This document shows positions 8,123-17,675 of a DNA stretch of 45,926 nt, piece after piece (position 1 is the stretch's first letter; each line of letters starts with the position of its first letter). The notes below the pieces were generated by a model that saw only the letters and a program-made list of their open reading frames with translations, was not told where the DNA came from and did not search any database. The stretch is from Nostocales cyanobacterium LEGE 12452. GTDB taxonomy: Bacteria; Cyanobacteriota; Cyanobacteriia; Cyanobacteriales; Nostocaceae. Location of the stretch: assembly GCA_015206945.1 (NCBI GenBank), contig JADEXV010000030.1, forward strand, positions 1 to 45,926, read 5' to 3'. The translations under genes and the position numbers were made by a program.

Positions 8123-8207
8123 ACACGCGCCAGATAATGAAGACGGTAAAACCTAGATAGGTGAATACTGTTAGCCATTCTTGCCAGCTACCAAATGCAT
8201 TGTTCAT
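8103..8207 (-). CDS. Candidate 34-aa single-span membrane protein
   Basis: On the minus strand ATG 8207 opens 'MNNAFGSWQEWLTVFTYL', followed by a hydrophobic stretch to 'FIIWRVF' and the polar end 'TAEKN'. This is a short amphipathic head, one membrane span and a charged tail, the same design as the small subunits of photosystems, cytochrome complexes and NDH-1, but it matches none of those I can recall (PetG/L/M/N, PsbX, Ycf12, PsaM). No strong ribosome binding site is seen. It overlaps the end of the convergent secreted-protein gene by 20 bases. Its composition argues for a real gene; conservation would decide. Confidence 0.45.
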   Translation of the reverse strand: MNNAFGSWQEWLTVFTYLGFTVFIIWRVFTAEKN

Positions 8208-8327
8208 CAGCAAAAGCCGGAAAATTAATATTTATCAATCCTACACGCTGATGTTACCAGTAGGTTGCTGTATTTTAGGAGATCAAACAAGACTAGTCAA
8301 AAATTCTTAGCTAATTTTCCGGAATGG

Positions 8328-8372
8328 GTAACAATGGCGTGGTAGTAAATATCAGAGCATCGATATTATACT
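8328..8372 (+). promoter_or_regulatory. NtcA-like promoter of the candidate small RNA
   Basis: GTA at 8328-8330, 8 bases, GTG at 8339-8341, then exactly 22 bases to TATTAT at 8364-8369 (overlapping TATACT 8367-8372). NtcA-activated promoters have GTA-N8-TAC about 22 bases before a TAN3T -10 box. The second half-site is degenerate (GTG for TAC), so NtcA control is a hypothesis; the -10 box is good. Confidence 0.45.
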
Positions 8373-8375
8373 GAA

Positions 8376-8452
8376 CCTCTATAACTAACCTTCGGGGAAT
8401 ATATCCCCATTGTTTTCCCTCAAAAACCCGGTTTTAATGACCGGGTTTTTGG
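8376..8452 (+). ncRNA. Candidate small regulatory RNA, about 77 nt
   Basis: A -10 box at 8364-8372 predicts a transcript start near 8376-8380. The transcript would have a single-stranded 5' part (ACCTCTATAACTAACCTTC), a small hairpin GGGGA/TCCCC (8394-8398 with 8404-8408), a short unpaired stretch and a strong rho-independent terminator (8422-8450). No coding frame runs through it. Layout, size and the NtcA-like promoter resemble the nitrogen-stress-induced RNA NsiR4 of cyanobacteria, which regulates the glutamine synthetase inactivating factor IF7. I cannot confirm identity from memory of the sequence. It is transcribed in a 520-base gap between the secreted protein gene and the membrane protein gene at 8646. 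Confidence 0.6.
8422..8450 (+). terminator. Rho-independent terminator of the small RNA
   Basis: Perfect 11-bp stem AAAAACCCGGT (8422-8432) with ACCGGGTTTTT (8440-8450), 7-base loop, U-run at the end of the stem. The flanking A's make it potentially usable on both strands. Confidence 0.85.
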
Positions 8453-8490
8453 TGTTTATAACAAGTTACAGTCGAGCAAGTCAGGGACAG

Positions 8491-8557
8491 AGCGATGCCT
8501 ACGGTGGTCACTGAGCTTTGTCGAAGTACTGGCTACACCAACGTAGCGCTTCTCTCA
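8491..8557. repeat. Dispersed Nostoc-type repeat, copy 1
   Basis: From GCGATGCCTACGGTGGTCAC onward, 36 bases are identical to a copy at 37821, followed by a diverged CTACxxCxACGTAG part. Spacer repeats of this style are scattered through Nostoc-like genomes. Confidence 0.8.
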
Positions 8558-8645
8558 ATTGTCTGGGTATCAAATAAAACTATTGTCCAGAAACTTTTAA
8601 GAGATTTTATTGGTCTGATTCTCCAAATTCTGTAAAAATCAACCA

Positions 8646-10073
8646 ATGTCATCTTCTGCTCAAGGTATTCCCGGATTACCCGATTTGACGCATCCAGTTG
8701 AGCTTGTTCAATTTGGAACCCAGGCGCTCAAAGCTTCACTGTTATTAGTATTTTTGGTCGTAGCTTTGGGAGTTGCGATCGCACTGATCAGTTTTTCTCT
8801 GCGTCGCAGCCAGCCGGAACAATTTATATTCATTGGCGAATGGGCTGTTCGTTATTCCCAACTGCTGCGGGGATTACAGCATTTAACTCTAGTATTAGTC
8901 CTGTTAGTTCCGGGATTTTTTCTCTGTTCGACTTTGAGCAATCGCTATCACTACTGGGAACAAACAAAGGTGGCTCAAGTGGCTGAAAGTGTCGCTGGTG
9001 AAAAGCTCGAACAATCTGCCCCGCAAGTACGCTACACTACCCAGGAGCCATACTCTTATACCACGCAAGCCAATGGCAAAATAGTCAAAGTCAATGATAC
9101 GCGAGAGATTAACCGCTTCTTAACGCTGGGGGGTTCGCAAATTCAAGTCAAGCTAGACCAAAGCGTAGATGTTCCAGGTCGCAGTTCAATTTATCGCGTG
9201 GAATACACTGCTGATTATAAAGTAGTTAACCAACTCAAGGATATTAATAATTTCTTTTTTGAAGCATCGCCACCTAATGGCTACACACTGCTTGCTGGCT
9301 ACAAAGTAGAGCGTAACGGTAATAGGCTACAACAAACTAATCCGGGAGACTATGGCTTTCCCTTCCAGCTGCAACCAGGAGAAGAAACCACCTTTCGAGT
9401 CACCTATCAGGCTCAAGGCGGGCCTCGCTGGGTTTACAGCGCCGCAGGACAGTTGCTTTCTAATTTTCGCCTCACAGCAATTGCCAACTTTGCTCCGGCT
9501 GATTTTGCTAGTGGTGTTGTACCGAATGAGATTAAAGTTAATGGACGTAGTACTCAGTTTACTTGGAAATTTGACGATAATGTTTCAGTCAAAAATCCAT
9601 TTGGAGTGTTTACTAATACTGACCCCATTCGTCATACGGGGATCATTCCCCGGCTTTTATTACTAGCACCGGCAATATTTTTGTGGTGGATATTGTTGTT
9701 ATATTTGTCACTGCCAATGAGTTTCAGAAATATTGCGATCGCTGCTAGTCTTTTCTTTGCTTGTCTGTTGACTTTGACCTATCTAGCTCGCGTTATCAAT
9801 GCTCAGTTGGCTTGGACTTTAATTTCCATCATTTTACTAATTTTAACATGGGGATTGGGAGCTAGCCGCAGTGCTTCCTTAGCTGCGATCGTCGCTACTA
9901 TTGCTGGAGCAGTGCTACCTATTTTTGGATTATTAATACCGTTTAGCGGACTAACCCTTAGTTTGGCGGGTTTGCTTTCAGCGGTTTGGCTAGCAGTTCG
10001 TCACTGGTATGGCTGGTACAGTCTGCACCCAGAAGACCAAAGATTGCAGACTCAGAAAAATGCTAAAGATTAG
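8646..10073 (+). CDS. Large membrane protein with extracytoplasmic domain
   Basis: A 475-residue protein of unknown family. Two hydrophobic spans in the first 115 residues (about 30-50 and 75-98) are followed by a soluble segment of about 230 residues that should face the periplasm; it contains 'YTTQEPYSYTTQANG', 'VDVPGRSSIYRVEYTADYK' and 'PGEETTFRVTYQAQGGPRW', looking like beta-sandwich material. The C-terminal 130 residues carry about five or six closely packed helices (335-455) and a short charged end. The overall plan resembles a sensor or assembly factor of the envelope, but there are no catalytic motifs. The ATG at 8646 is well placed before the first span. Confidence 0.75.
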   Translation: MSSSAQGIPGLPDLTHPVELVQFGTQALKASLLLVFLVVALGVAIALISFSLRRSQPEQFIFIGEWAVRYSQLLRGLQHLTLVLVLLVPGFFLCSTLSNRYHYWEQTKVAQVAESVAGEKLEQSAPQVRYTTQEPYSYTTQANGKIVKVNDTREINRFLTLGGSQIQVKLDQSVDVPGRSSIYRVEYTADYKVVNQLKDINNFFFEASPPNGYTLLAGYKVERNGNRLQQTNPGDYGFPFQLQPGEETTFRVTYQAQGGPRWVYSAAGQLLSNFRLTAIANFAPADFASGVVPNEIKVNGRSTQFTWKFDDNVSVKNPFGVFTNTDPIRHTGIIPRLLLLAPAIFLWWILLLYLSLPMSFRNIAIAASLFFACLLTLTYLARVINAQLAWTLISIILLILTWGLGASRSASLAAIVATIAGAVLPIFGLLIPFSGLTLSLAGLLSAVWLAVRHWYGWYSLHPEDQRLQTQKNAKD

Positions 10074-10115
10074 ATGATTCCGCTATGATTAGCGAAGTTT
10101 TAGTGTGGGGTATTT

Positions 10116-10223
10116 ATGGATAACGATTTACTCGCTTTCTTTGCGGCTGCTGGGTTACTCATTCTCTATCTTATCTTCTCAGCCTTAACTGAAATGGGGA
10201 CGAAATTACCTTGGAAGAAATAA
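10116..10223 (+). CDS. Candidate 35-aa single-span membrane protein
   Basis: ATG 10116 opens 'MDNDLLAFFAAAGLLILYLI' followed by 'FSALTEMGTKLPWKK'. One membrane helix with an acidic N-terminus and a basic C-terminus (negative outside, positive inside). It lies 42 bases after the large membrane-protein gene in the same direction and may be co-transcribed. No family recognised. The composition is better than random, but its size makes the call uncertain. Confidence 0.5.
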   Translation: MDNDLLAFFAAAGLLILYLIFSALTEMGTKLPWKK

Positions 10224-10329
10224 GCTGATGGGGTAAAAAGTTTATACTTCTAAACCTCATTGGGCTTGGAAAAAAAAGTAAACATCCTTTAGGCTTGGTT
10301 AATATATTTATTGTTCGAGATAGTACCAA

Positions 10330-10440
10330 ATGCGCGATCCACAAAATAACCACATTAAAGTTGAGCCGGCAACCCTCGTTTTGATTGTATCTGTCTTAAT
10401 ACTCTTGCCTCTGCTAGTTGTTGGTTTTTTCTCGCAGTAA
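10330..10440 (+). CDS. Candidate 36-aa single-span membrane protein
   Basis: ATG 10330 opens 'MRDPQNNHIKVEPATLVLIV' and ends 'VGFFSQ'. A polar 15-residue head is followed by one long hydrophobic helix, resembling small thylakoid or photosystem-type subunits in plan, though I cannot match it to a known one. It is the second tiny membrane ORF in this 430-base gap. No strong ribosome binding site is visible. Confidence 0.5.
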   Translation: MRDPQNNHIKVEPATLVLIVSVLILLPLLVVGFFSQ

Positions 10441-10465
10441 AGTTAGTCCGATACTCTTTTTTTCA

Positions 10466-10492
10466 GGTGCGTTAAGCTACTGTTAACGCACC
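10466..10492. terminator. Hairpin between convergent genes
   Basis: 10-bp perfect stem GGTGCGTTAA (10466-10475) and TTAACGCACC (10483-10492) with a 7-base loop. It is preceded by a T-run on the plus strand but not followed by one on either strand, so it may be a weak terminator or a spacer hairpin between the small + ORF and the aminotransferase. Confidence 0.4.
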
Positions 10493-10506
10493 AAATTGCA
10501 TCAAAA

Positions 10507-11655
10507 CTACTTAGGTAAAACCTGCCGTAGTGCTGCTAAAAGTTGGTCAACGCTTTCCTTTCGACTATTAAAGCCCATCAATCCGACGCGCCAAACTTTA
10601 CCAGCGAGTTCGCCAAGACCACCGCCAATTTCAATATTATGTTCATTGAGTAACTGCCGAGCGATCGCTTTACCATCTACCCCGGCTGGAATGCAGACAG
10701 TGGTAAGCGTTGGCAATCTATACTCTTGCTCAACGTGCATACTCAGTCCTAAATTCTCTAAACCTTCCCAGAGATATTCTACGTTCTTTTGATGCCGCTG
10801 CCAGGAATTTGCTAATCCCTCTTCTGCAAGCAAACGTAGTGCTTCCCGCAATGCATAGTATAAATTAATCGGTGCTGTGTGGTGATAGGTGCGTTCAGCA
10901 CCCCAATATTTGCCCAGCAACAACATATCTAAATACCAGTTTGCAACTTTCGTTTGCCGCTGTTGCAATTTCTCAACTGCACGCGCACTCATTGTAAAAG
11001 GAGAAGCACCAGGCGGGCAACCTAACCCTTTTTGGCTACAACTATAAGCTAGGTCAACTCCCCAAGCATCCAAAAACAAAGGGACACCGCCCAAACTTGT
11101 CACCGTATCCACTAATAACAAAGTGCCAAATTCACGACACAAATCAGCGACCCCTTCCAAAGGTTGACGTGCGCCGGTGGAAGTTTCGGCATGAACTAGA
11201 GCTAAGATAGTTGGACGATGAGTTTTTAAGGCAGTTTGCAGTTCCTCCAAGTTGAAAACTTGTCCCCAAGGTTTGGTAATGGTTCGCACATCAGCGCCAT
11301 AACGTCCAGCCATATCCACAAGGCGATTACCAAAGTAACCAGCTACACCAATTAAAACTACATCACCGGGTTCTACAGCATTGGTAATGGTTGCTTCCAT
11401 TGCAGCTGTTCCCGTACCGCTGACTGCAATGGTAAGTGAGTTTTCTGTTTGCCATACATAGCGTAGCAACGACTGAATTTCATCCATGAGTGCGAGAAAA
11501 GCTGGGTCAAGATGCCCAACGGGTGAAGTATTCATCGCTTGGAGAACTGTGGGATGGGCATTAGATGGCCCTGGTCCCAACAGCAGACGAGATGGGATTT
11601 CTAGCGGCGTGAGTTGCAAGCGCCCGGAGTCGTTAATTGAAATTGTTTGCGTCAT
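10507..11655 (-). CDS. Alanine/serine-glyoxylate type aminotransferase
   Basis: A 382-residue class V PLP aminotransferase. 'LLLGPGPSNAHPTVLQAM' is the family's N-terminal signature; 'SGTGTAAMEA' binds the cofactor phosphate; 'VDTVTSLGG' has the PLP-contacting Asp; 'SCSQKGLGCPPG' carries the Schiff-base Lys (K209). Such enzymes transfer the amino group of alanine or serine to glyoxylate, and in cyanobacteria this takes part in photorespiratory glycolate metabolism. The same family has historically been labelled 'soluble hydrogenase 42 kDa subunit', a name not supported by the motifs. Substrate preference cannot be told from sequence. The gene stands alone with its own promoter in the 400-base spacer to its right. 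Confidence 0.9.
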   Translation of the reverse strand: MTQTISINDSGRLQLTPLEIPSRLLLGPGPSNAHPTVLQAMNTSPVGHLDPAFLALMDEIQSLLRYVWQTENSLTIAVSGTGTAAMEATITNAVEPGDVVLIGVAGYFGNRLVDMAGRYGADVRTITKPWGQVFNLEELQTALKTHRPTILALVHAETSTGARQPLEGVADLCREFGTLLLVDTVTSLGGVPLFLDAWGVDLAYSCSQKGLGCPPGASPFTMSARAVEKLQQRQTKVANWYLDMLLLGKYWGAERTYHHTAPINLYYALREALRLLAEEGLANSWQRHQKNVEYLWEGLENLGLSMHVEQEYRLPTLTTVCIPAGVDGKAIARQLLNEHNIEIGGGLGELAGKVWRVGLMGFNSRKESVDQLLAALRQVLPK

Positions 11656-12058
11656 AAATCTCTCTTCATTTAGACGATACTTACCGGATCATATAGGAAT
11701 CCGATTTGATTCCTGAACTTACTTGTGTAGGGAGGGAACAAGAAATCTGGGAATAGGGCATTGCAGAACAATGGTATGAATTGAGGCAAGCAGGGGAAAC
11801 TGGGGGAAATATTTGGACGTTGCTAAATCATCCCGCAAATATGCAACGTCGGGGTATAAATATGTACTGAGTTTTTTTATCAAAAGTTTCAGCTACTTTC
11901 TATGCCAAAAATTTCTAAATCTTCATTAATTAAACTGGTGTATTTACCGAGGGAAAGGATTTATTTTATTCCTACATTGAAAGTGAAAGCAACTACAAGA
12001 AACGATCTGCAAAAAGTTTAATTTTTGCTGAATATCAGGGATTTACTCTTGGATAATT
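11656..12058. other. Spacer with possible gene remnants
   Basis: Divergent spacer between the aminotransferase and the giant protein, so it should hold promoters both ways. On the plus strand the frame at 11760-11870 reads 'IAEQWYELRQAGETGGNIW' and on to a TGA without a start codon; it looks like real but decayed coding sequence. A 39-codon ORF from ATG 11902 to 12021 ('MPKISKSSLIKLVYLPRER') is weak. Neither could be assigned to a family. Confidence 0.3.
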
Positions 12059-15000
12059 ATGATAAAGCATAGTAGCAATAAAAACTTTACTATACAGAAA
12101 ATATCTAACAGCATTAATATTAAACCAACTTTAGACTTGTATCCTACTCGTCTAGTTTTTATTGACCCACAGGTTGATGACTACCAAAGTCTGGTGATGG
12201 GTGTATTACCAGACACCTCAGTTGTAGTCTTAGATGCCAACCAAGATGGCATTGAGCAAATTAGTCAAGTGCTGGAGTCTCATCAGGGAGTCAATAGTCT
12301 GCACATTGTTTCCCACGGCGCACCTGGGTGCATCTATTTGGGAAACAGTCAACTCAACAACGAAACACTCAATCATTACGCAGCCAAACTTATGGGTTGG
12401 GCAAATGCTTTGGGTGAAGATGCACAACTACTGCTGTATGGTTGCAAAGTCGCTCAAAACGAGCCAGGTGTGTTGTTTATACGCTGTCTGAACGAATTGA
12501 CGGGTGCAGTAGTAGCGGCCTCTGATGACTTGACAGGGAGTGCTGCATTAGGTGGTGATTGGGAACTGGAGGTTTCTACAGCGCCTATTGTTCCTCGTTT
12601 AGCGTTTGGGCAAGAAGTAATAACAGCCTACGCTTCAATTCTACCTGTAGTTCTTGATGACAGCTTTGATAGTGATGGCAAAGTCACTACTGATATTGGT
12701 ACTAATACTACTGACATAGCTTACAGCATTACCCTGCAAGACGATGGCAAGATTCTGGTAGCGGGAGTGAGTAATAATAACTTTGCTGTAGTACGTCATA
12801 ACAGCAATGGTAGTCTCGACACCAGCTTTGGTACTGCTGGCAAGGTCACTACTAACTTGGGTAGTACTGACATAGCCTACAGCATTGCCCTGCAAGACGA
12901 TGGCAAGATTCTGGTAGGGGGAGTGAGTAGTAGTAACTTTGCTGTTTTACGTTACAACAGCAATGGTAGTCTCGATACCAGCTTTGGTACTGCTGGCAAG
13001 GTTATTAATAACTTGGGCAGTAGTGACATAGCCTACAGCGTTGCCCTGCAAGACGATGGCAAGATTCTGTTAGCGGGAGTGAGTAATAGTAACTTTGCTG
13101 TTTTACGCTACAACAGCAATGGTAGTCTTGACACCAGCTTTGGTACTGCTGGCAAGGTCATTACTAACTTGGGCAGTACTGACATTGCTAGAAGCATTGC
13201 CCTGCAAGACGATGGCAAGATTTTGTTAGTGGGAGTGAGTAATAGTAACTTTGCTGTGGTACGTTACAACAGCAATGGTAGTCTCGACACCAGCTTTGGT
13301 ACTGCTGGCACGGTCATTACTAACTTGGGCAGTACTGACATAGCCTATAACATTGCCCTGCAAGACGATGGCAAGATTTTGTTAGTGGGAGTGAGTAATA
13401 ATAACTTTGCTGTGGTACGTTACGACAGCAATGGTAGTCTCGACACCAGCTTTGGTACTGCTGGCAAGGTCATTACTAACTTGGGCGGTACTGACATAGC
13501 CTACAGCGTTAGCGTGCAAGCTAATGGCAAAATTATTGTGGCGGGTTCGAGTAAAAATAACTTTGCTGTTTTACGTTACAACAGCAATGGTAGTCTCGAC
13601 ACCAGCTTTGGTACTGCTGGCATTATCACTACTGATATCGGCATAAATACTATTGATAATGCTTATGCTCTTACCCAACACGATGGTACGATAATAGTCG
13701 CGGGAGTAGGCGCCAATAACTTTGCTGTGGCACGCTACAGGGTTAACCAAAATCCAGTGCTAGTGAAGGAAATCGCAGATAAAGAGATTCCAGAAGACAT
13801 AAATTTCAACTTCACAATCTCAGATAGCTTCCAAGACCCAGATCCTGGAGACACTCTCACCTACACTGCGACTCTCGAAAATGGTAACTCTCTACCGAGT
13901 TGGTTAAGCTTCAATGCTGCTACTCAAACATTCAGTGGCACTCCCTTAAATGAGAATGTGGGTAGCCTCAACATAAAAGTTACTGCTACGGATACTTATC
14001 TTGCTCAAATCAGTGATATTTTTGTACTCACCGTTAAGAACGTCAACGATCCGCCAGAAGTATTTCAGGCGATCGCAGATAAACAAGCAACAGAAGATAC
14101 AGTTTTCAATTTCACTTTCTCAGACAACACCTTTAAGGATGTTGATGCTGGCGACATCCTCACCTACACTGCCACTCTCGACAACAGCGACCCACTACCC
14201 AGTTGGTTGAGTTTTAATGCTGCGACCAAAACCTTCAGTGGCACTCCCTTAAATGCAAATGTGGGCAGCCTCAACATTAAAGTCACCGCTACAGATACTG
14301 CTGGCGCCCAAGCAAATGATATTTTTGTACTCACCGTTAACAACGTCAACGATGCGCCAGAGGTATTTCAGGCGATCGCAGATAAACAAGCAACAGAAGA
14401 CACAGTTTTCAATTTCACTTTCTCAGACAACACCTTTATTGATGTCGATGGCGATAGCCTCACCTACACTGCTACCCTCGAAAATGGTGAGTCTCTACCG
14501 AGTTGGTTAAGCTTCAATGCTACGACCAAAACCTTCAGTGGTACTCCCTTAAATGCAAACGTGGGTAGCTTGAACATTAAAGTTACTGCTACAGATCCAG
14601 ATATTGCTCAAGTCAGCGATGTTTTTGTACTCACTGTTAACAACACTAACGATCCGCCAGAGGTGGCGAATGAAATTGCTAACCAACAAGCAACAGAAGA
14701 CACAGGTTTCAATTTCGCTATCCCAGACAACACTTTCATTGATATCGATGGCGATAGCCTCACCTATACTGCTACCCTCGAAAATAGTGACTCTCTACCC
14801 AGTTGGTTAAGCTTCAATGCTACGACCAAAACCTTCAGTGGTACTCCCTTAAATGCAAACGTGGGTAGCTTAAACATCAAAGTTACTGCCACAGATCCAT
14901 CTCTTGCTCAAGTCAGTGATGTATTTACACTCACTGTTAACAACGTCAACGATGCGCCAGAGGTGGCGAATGAAATTGCAGATCCAGAAACAACAGAAGA

Positions 15001-17476
15001 CACGGTTTTCAATTTCACTTTCTCAGAAGACGCCTTCATTGATATCGATGCTGGCGATAATCTCACCTACACTGCAACCTTGGAAAATGGCAACGCTCTG
15101 CCGACTTGGTTAAGCTTCAATGCTAATACTAAAACCTTCAGTGGCACTCCCTTAAATGCAGATGTGGGTAGTCTGAATATTAAAGTTACTGCTACAGATA
15201 CTTCTCTTGCTGAAGTCAGTGATGTGTTTGTACTCACTGTTAAGAACGCTAATGATGCACCAGAGGTGGTGAACGAAATTGCAAACCAAGAAGCAATAGA
15301 AGACACGGTTTTCAATTTCACTTTCTCAGACAACACCTTTATTGATGTCGATGCTGGCGATAGCCTCACTTACACTGCAACTCTCGAAAACGGCGATCCA
15401 CTGCCCAGTTGGTTAAGCTTCAATAATGCTACCAAAACCTTTAGTGGCACTCCCTTAAATGCGGACGTGAGTAACTTCAACATTAAAGTTACTGCTAGGG
15501 ATATTTTTGGGGTTGAAGTCAGTGATGATTTTGCACTCACTGTTAAGAACGTTAACGATGCACCAGAGTTAGTTGAGGCGATCGCTAATCGAAAGGTAGT
15601 CATAAATACGCAGTTTAATTTCACTATCCCAGAAAATACTTTCATTGATATCGATGCTGGCGATAGCCTCACCTACACTGCTACTCTCGAAAACGGCGAT
15701 CCACTGCCCAGTTGGCTAACTTTTAATTCTGCTACCCAGAATTTTAGTGGTACTCCGACGATGGAGAATGTGGGTAATCAGAATATCAAAGTCACTGTCA
15801 AGGATATTTCTGGGGGTGAAGTCAGTGATGTGTTTGTATTGACAGTTGCTAAGTTCAATAGCACACCAATTGTAGATCGGGCGATCGCTGACCAAAAAGC
15901 TACAGCAAAAACTACCTTCAACTTCACCATTCCTGAAAACACTTTTAGCGATGTGGATCTTGAAGATACCCTGACCTATACTGCTACCTTAGACAATGGC
16001 GAGCCACTACCTAGTTGGTTAAGCTTCAATGCTAATGAGCTTACCTTCAGCGGTACTCCTACGAATGATCATGTGGGTAGCTTGAATATTAAAGTCACCG
16101 CCACAGATCCGGCTCTTGCTGAAATTAGTGATGTATTTGCACTCACAATTGCTAAAGCCAACAATCCACCAATTGTAGATCGGGCGATCGCTGACCAAAA
16201 AGTTACGGCAGAAACTACCTTTAACTTCACCATTCCTGAAAGCACTTTTAGCGATGTAGATATTGAAGATACCCTAACCTACACTGCTACCTTAGACAAC
16301 GGCGACCCACTACCCAGTTGGTTAAGCTTCAATCCTAATAAGCGGACTTTCAGCGGCGTTCCTACGAATAATAACTTGGGTGGCTTTAACATCAAAGTTA
16401 CCGCTAAAGATTCGGTTGGGGCTGAAGTCAGTGATGTGTTTGCACTCACCGTTGCTCAAGGAATTACTGTTGAGACTGAATCAACCAGCCTACTCACAAG
16501 AATTACAGGTGATATCTTTACGATCAAAAATCAAGTTAACGGTGAAAAAGCCAAACTCTCAGTCAAGATTAAAAGCAATACCTCTGAAGAAGTCAATGAA
16601 CTGGGTGTATTTGTCGTTGACGATGCAGAAGGTAGGATTAATGGCGTAGCCCCTGGAGCTGCAAATTACACCGAACTAGCTCTCCAACGGGCAACGGTGC
16701 TTCTCTCATCTCTTGCCAAACTACCCAATGGTTTTAATCCCACTGACCTAAGCAGGCTACTGGAATTCAACTCTGAGAACAACCTAAGATTTTATTCAAT
16801 CCGTAGCAGCACTACTCAGGCGGTGCTATCTGGACAAACCCCGTTTTCTCAGGTGCTTTTTTCCTCGGATACGAATGTGGACGATACAGGGTTCTCTCTC
16901 AACTTTCAGAATTTTGTTGTCAAGATTGCAGCAACAGAGCAAGATCCACCTCTAGGTACTGGTCTTCAAGGAAAATATGAACCCGAACTAATTGATTTAC
17001 GGGATGTGACACAATTGGTGAAAGCCGAATTTGTGGTTCATAGAGAAGCAGCTTTTAACAACTTTGTCGGCTTTTATCAGATAACTGATGAGAATGGTGG
17101 CATCGATACCAATGGCGATGGTACAGCAGATGTGCTGGTTGGACAGGCGGGTTATACTCAAGCTGCGATTAGTAACCGTGTCGCTGGTATTGATTTGAGT
17201 GTGGCTAACGAAGGTACTGCAAGTTTTACAGGCACTTTCCAACCTGGTGCTATTTTCGTACCATTTATCATTGTTAATGCTGGGGCTGATGCAATTCTTG
17301 ATAGCAATCCCAATAACGATCCGACAGTTTACTTTTCCTTCTTGGGCGCTAACACTGACCAAGCAGATCATATTCGCCTGTTAGGGAATAACGCTTTTGG
17401 CTTTGAGGATTTGGCAAATGGCGGCGATCGAGATTACAACGATTTGATTGTCCGGGTTAATTTGAGTATCGCCTAG
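12059..17476 (+). CDS. Giant DUF4347/cadherin-like/DUF4114 surface protein
   Basis: An 1805-residue probable exported protein. Residues about 32-185 form a DUF4347 domain ('[18 protein letters not shown]', '[15 protein letters not shown]', '[10 protein letters not shown]'). Residues about 200-563 contain delta-60-type repeats ('[11 protein letters not shown]', '[18 protein letters not shown]'), seven copies of about 52 aa. Residues about 564-1467 hold nine cadherin-like/He_PIG domains of about 100 aa ('[10 protein letters not shown]', 'LPSWLSFNA', 'TFSGTPLN', 'NIKVTATD'). Residues about 1470-1805 end in a DUF4114-type domain ('[18 protein letters not shown]'), with a Ca-loop-like 'DTNGDGTAD' near 1683. 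There is no Sec signal peptide; related cyanobacterial proteins are thought to use type I secretion. The acidic D-rich domains suggest calcium binding. Likely role: cell surface, adhesion or sheath (inference). No secretion genes lie next to it. A terminator follows. Confidence 0.9.
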   Translation: MIKHSSNKNFTIQKISNSINIKPTLDLYPTRLVFIDPQVDDYQSLVMGVLPDTSVVVLDANQDGIEQISQVLESHQGVNSLHIVSHGAPGCIYLGNSQLNNETLNHYAAKLMGWANALGEDAQLLLYGCKVAQNEPGVLFIRCLNELTGAVVAASDDLTGSAALGGDWELEVSTAPIVPRLAFGQEVITAYASILPVVLDDSFDSDGKVTTDIGTNTTDIAYSITLQDDGKILVAGVSNNNFAVVRHNSNGSLDTSFGTAGKVTTNLGSTDIAYSIALQDDGKILVGGVSSSNFAVLRYNSNGSLDTSFGTAGKVINNLGSSDIAYSVALQDDGKILLAGVSNSNFAVLRYNSNGSLDTSFGTAGKVITNLGSTDIARSIALQDDGKILLVGVSNSNFAVVRYNSNGSLDTSFGTAGTVITNLGSTDIAYNIALQDDGKILLVGVSNNNFAVVRYDSNGSLDTSFGTAGKVITNLGGTDIAYSVSVQANGKIIVAGSSKNNFAVLRYNSNGSLDTSFGTAGIITTDIGINTIDNAYALTQHDGTIIVAGVGANNFAVARYRVNQNPVLVKEIADKEIPEDINFNFTISDSFQDPDPGDTLTYTATLENGNSLPSWLSFNAATQTFSGTPLNENVGSLNIKVTATDTYLAQISDIFVLTVKNVNDPPEVFQAIADKQATEDTVFNFTFSDNTFKDVDAGDILTYTATLDNSDPLPSWLSFNAATKTFSGTPLNANVGSLNIKVTATDTAGAQANDIFVLTVNNVNDAPEVFQAIADKQATEDTVFNFTFSDNTFIDVDGDSLTYTATLENGESLPSWLSFNATTKTFSGTPLNANVGSLNIKVTATDPDIAQVSDVFVLTVNNTNDPPEVANEIANQQATEDTGFNFAIPDNTFIDIDGDSLTYTATLENSDSLPSWLSFNATTKTFSGTPLNANVGSLNIKVTATDPSLAQVSDVFTLTVNNVNDAPEVANEIADPETTEDTVFNFTFSEDAFIDIDAGDNLTYTATLENGNALPTWLSFNANTKTFSGTPLNADVGSLNIKVTATDTSLAEVSDVFVLTVKNANDAPEVVNEIANQEAIEDTVFNFTFSDNTFIDVDAGDSLTYTATLENGDPLPSWLSFNNATKTFSGTPLNADVSNFNIKVTARDIFGVEVSDDFALTVKNVNDAPELVEAIANRKVVINTQFNFTIPENTFIDIDAGDSLTYTATLENGDPLPSWLTFNSATQNFSGTPTMENVGNQNIKVTVKDISGGEVSDVFVLTVAKFNSTPIVDRAIADQKATAKTTFNFTIPENTFSDVDLEDTLTYTATLDNGEPLPSWLSFNANELTFSGTPTNDHVGSLNIKVTATDPALAEISDVFALTIAKANNPPIVDRAIADQKVTAETTFNFTIPESTFSDVDIEDTLTYTATLDNGDPLPSWLSFNPNKRTFSGVPTNNNLGGFNIKVTAKDSVGAEVSDVFALTVAQGITVETESTSLLTRITGDIFTIKNQVNGEKAKLSVKIKSNTSEEVNELGVFVVDDAEGRINGVAPGAANYTELALQRATVLLSSLAKLPNGFNPTDLSRLLEFNSENNLRFYSIRSSTTQAVLSGQTPFSQVLFSSDTNVDDTGFSLNFQNFVVKIAATEQDPPLGTGLQGKYEPELIDLRDVTQLVKAEFVVHREAAFNNFVGFYQITDENGGIDTNGDGTADVLVGQAGYTQAAISNRVAGIDLSVANEGTASFTGTFQPGAIFVPFIIVNAGADAILDSNPNNDPTVYFSFLGANTDQADHIRLLGNNAFGFEDLANGGDRDYNDLIVRVNLSIA
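12790..13745 (+). repeat. Tandem 156-bp repeats encoding delta-60 units
   Basis: The marker ACAGCAATGGTAGTCT occurs at 12801, 12957, 13113, 13269, 13425 and 13581, each exactly 156 bases apart (52 codons). The copies are nearly identical at the DNA level, which points to recent expansion or gene conversion. A final diverged unit follows to about 13745. Confidence 0.9.
13750..16460 (+). repeat. Nine tandem ~300-bp cadherin-like units
   Basis: Nine units each encoding 'LTYTATL', 'LPSW(L)' and 'FSGTP', about 300-303 bases apart. Units 2-6 share long identical stretches of DNA, and the last two units (8 and 9) are closer to each other than to the rest, suggesting stepwise duplication. Confidence 0.85.
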
Positions 17477-17505
17477 TCTGAAGTAACTTGGTATAGGTGT
17501 AATAT

Positions 17506-17545
17506 AGCCTGTAAGCTTTATTGAGCAATGAATACAGGCTTTTTT
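17506..17545 (+). terminator. Terminator of the giant surface-protein gene
   Basis: AGCCTGTA (17506-17513) pairs with TACAGGCT (17533-17540) followed by TTTTT, 30 bases after the stop codon. Confidence 0.8.
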
Positions 17546-17597
17546 ATGAAAAATTCAAATATGAGTCATAAAGCAATACAGTTGGGTTAAGAAAAAA

Positions 17598-17675
17598 GTG
17601 TAGGTTGGGTGAAGCAAAGCGCAACCCAACAAAGCTATGAAAATGTTGGGTTTCGTTCCTCAACCCAACCTACAC
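17598..17675. repeat. Palindromic GTTGGGT spacer repeat (78 bp)
   Basis: GTGTAGGTTGGGT (17598-17610) is inverted at 17663-17675. Inside, CAACCCAAC and GTTGGGTTTCG form a nested dyad. This fold-back element, of a kind frequent in Nostoc-like spacers, could form a long cruciform or hairpin RNA. Confidence 0.8.

Noticed and set aside
8328..8341. A firm NtcA site
   Set aside because: The second half-site is GTG instead of TAC; kept only as NtcA-like in the features.
14164..15672. Several 60-100-codon minus-strand ORFs
   Set aside because: They recur once per repeat unit of the surface protein and are shadows of its reading frame.
13750..16460. Regular repeats that could be mistaken for a CRISPR array
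   Set aside because: The period is about 300 bases, without unique spacers, and the whole is one open frame with protein domains.
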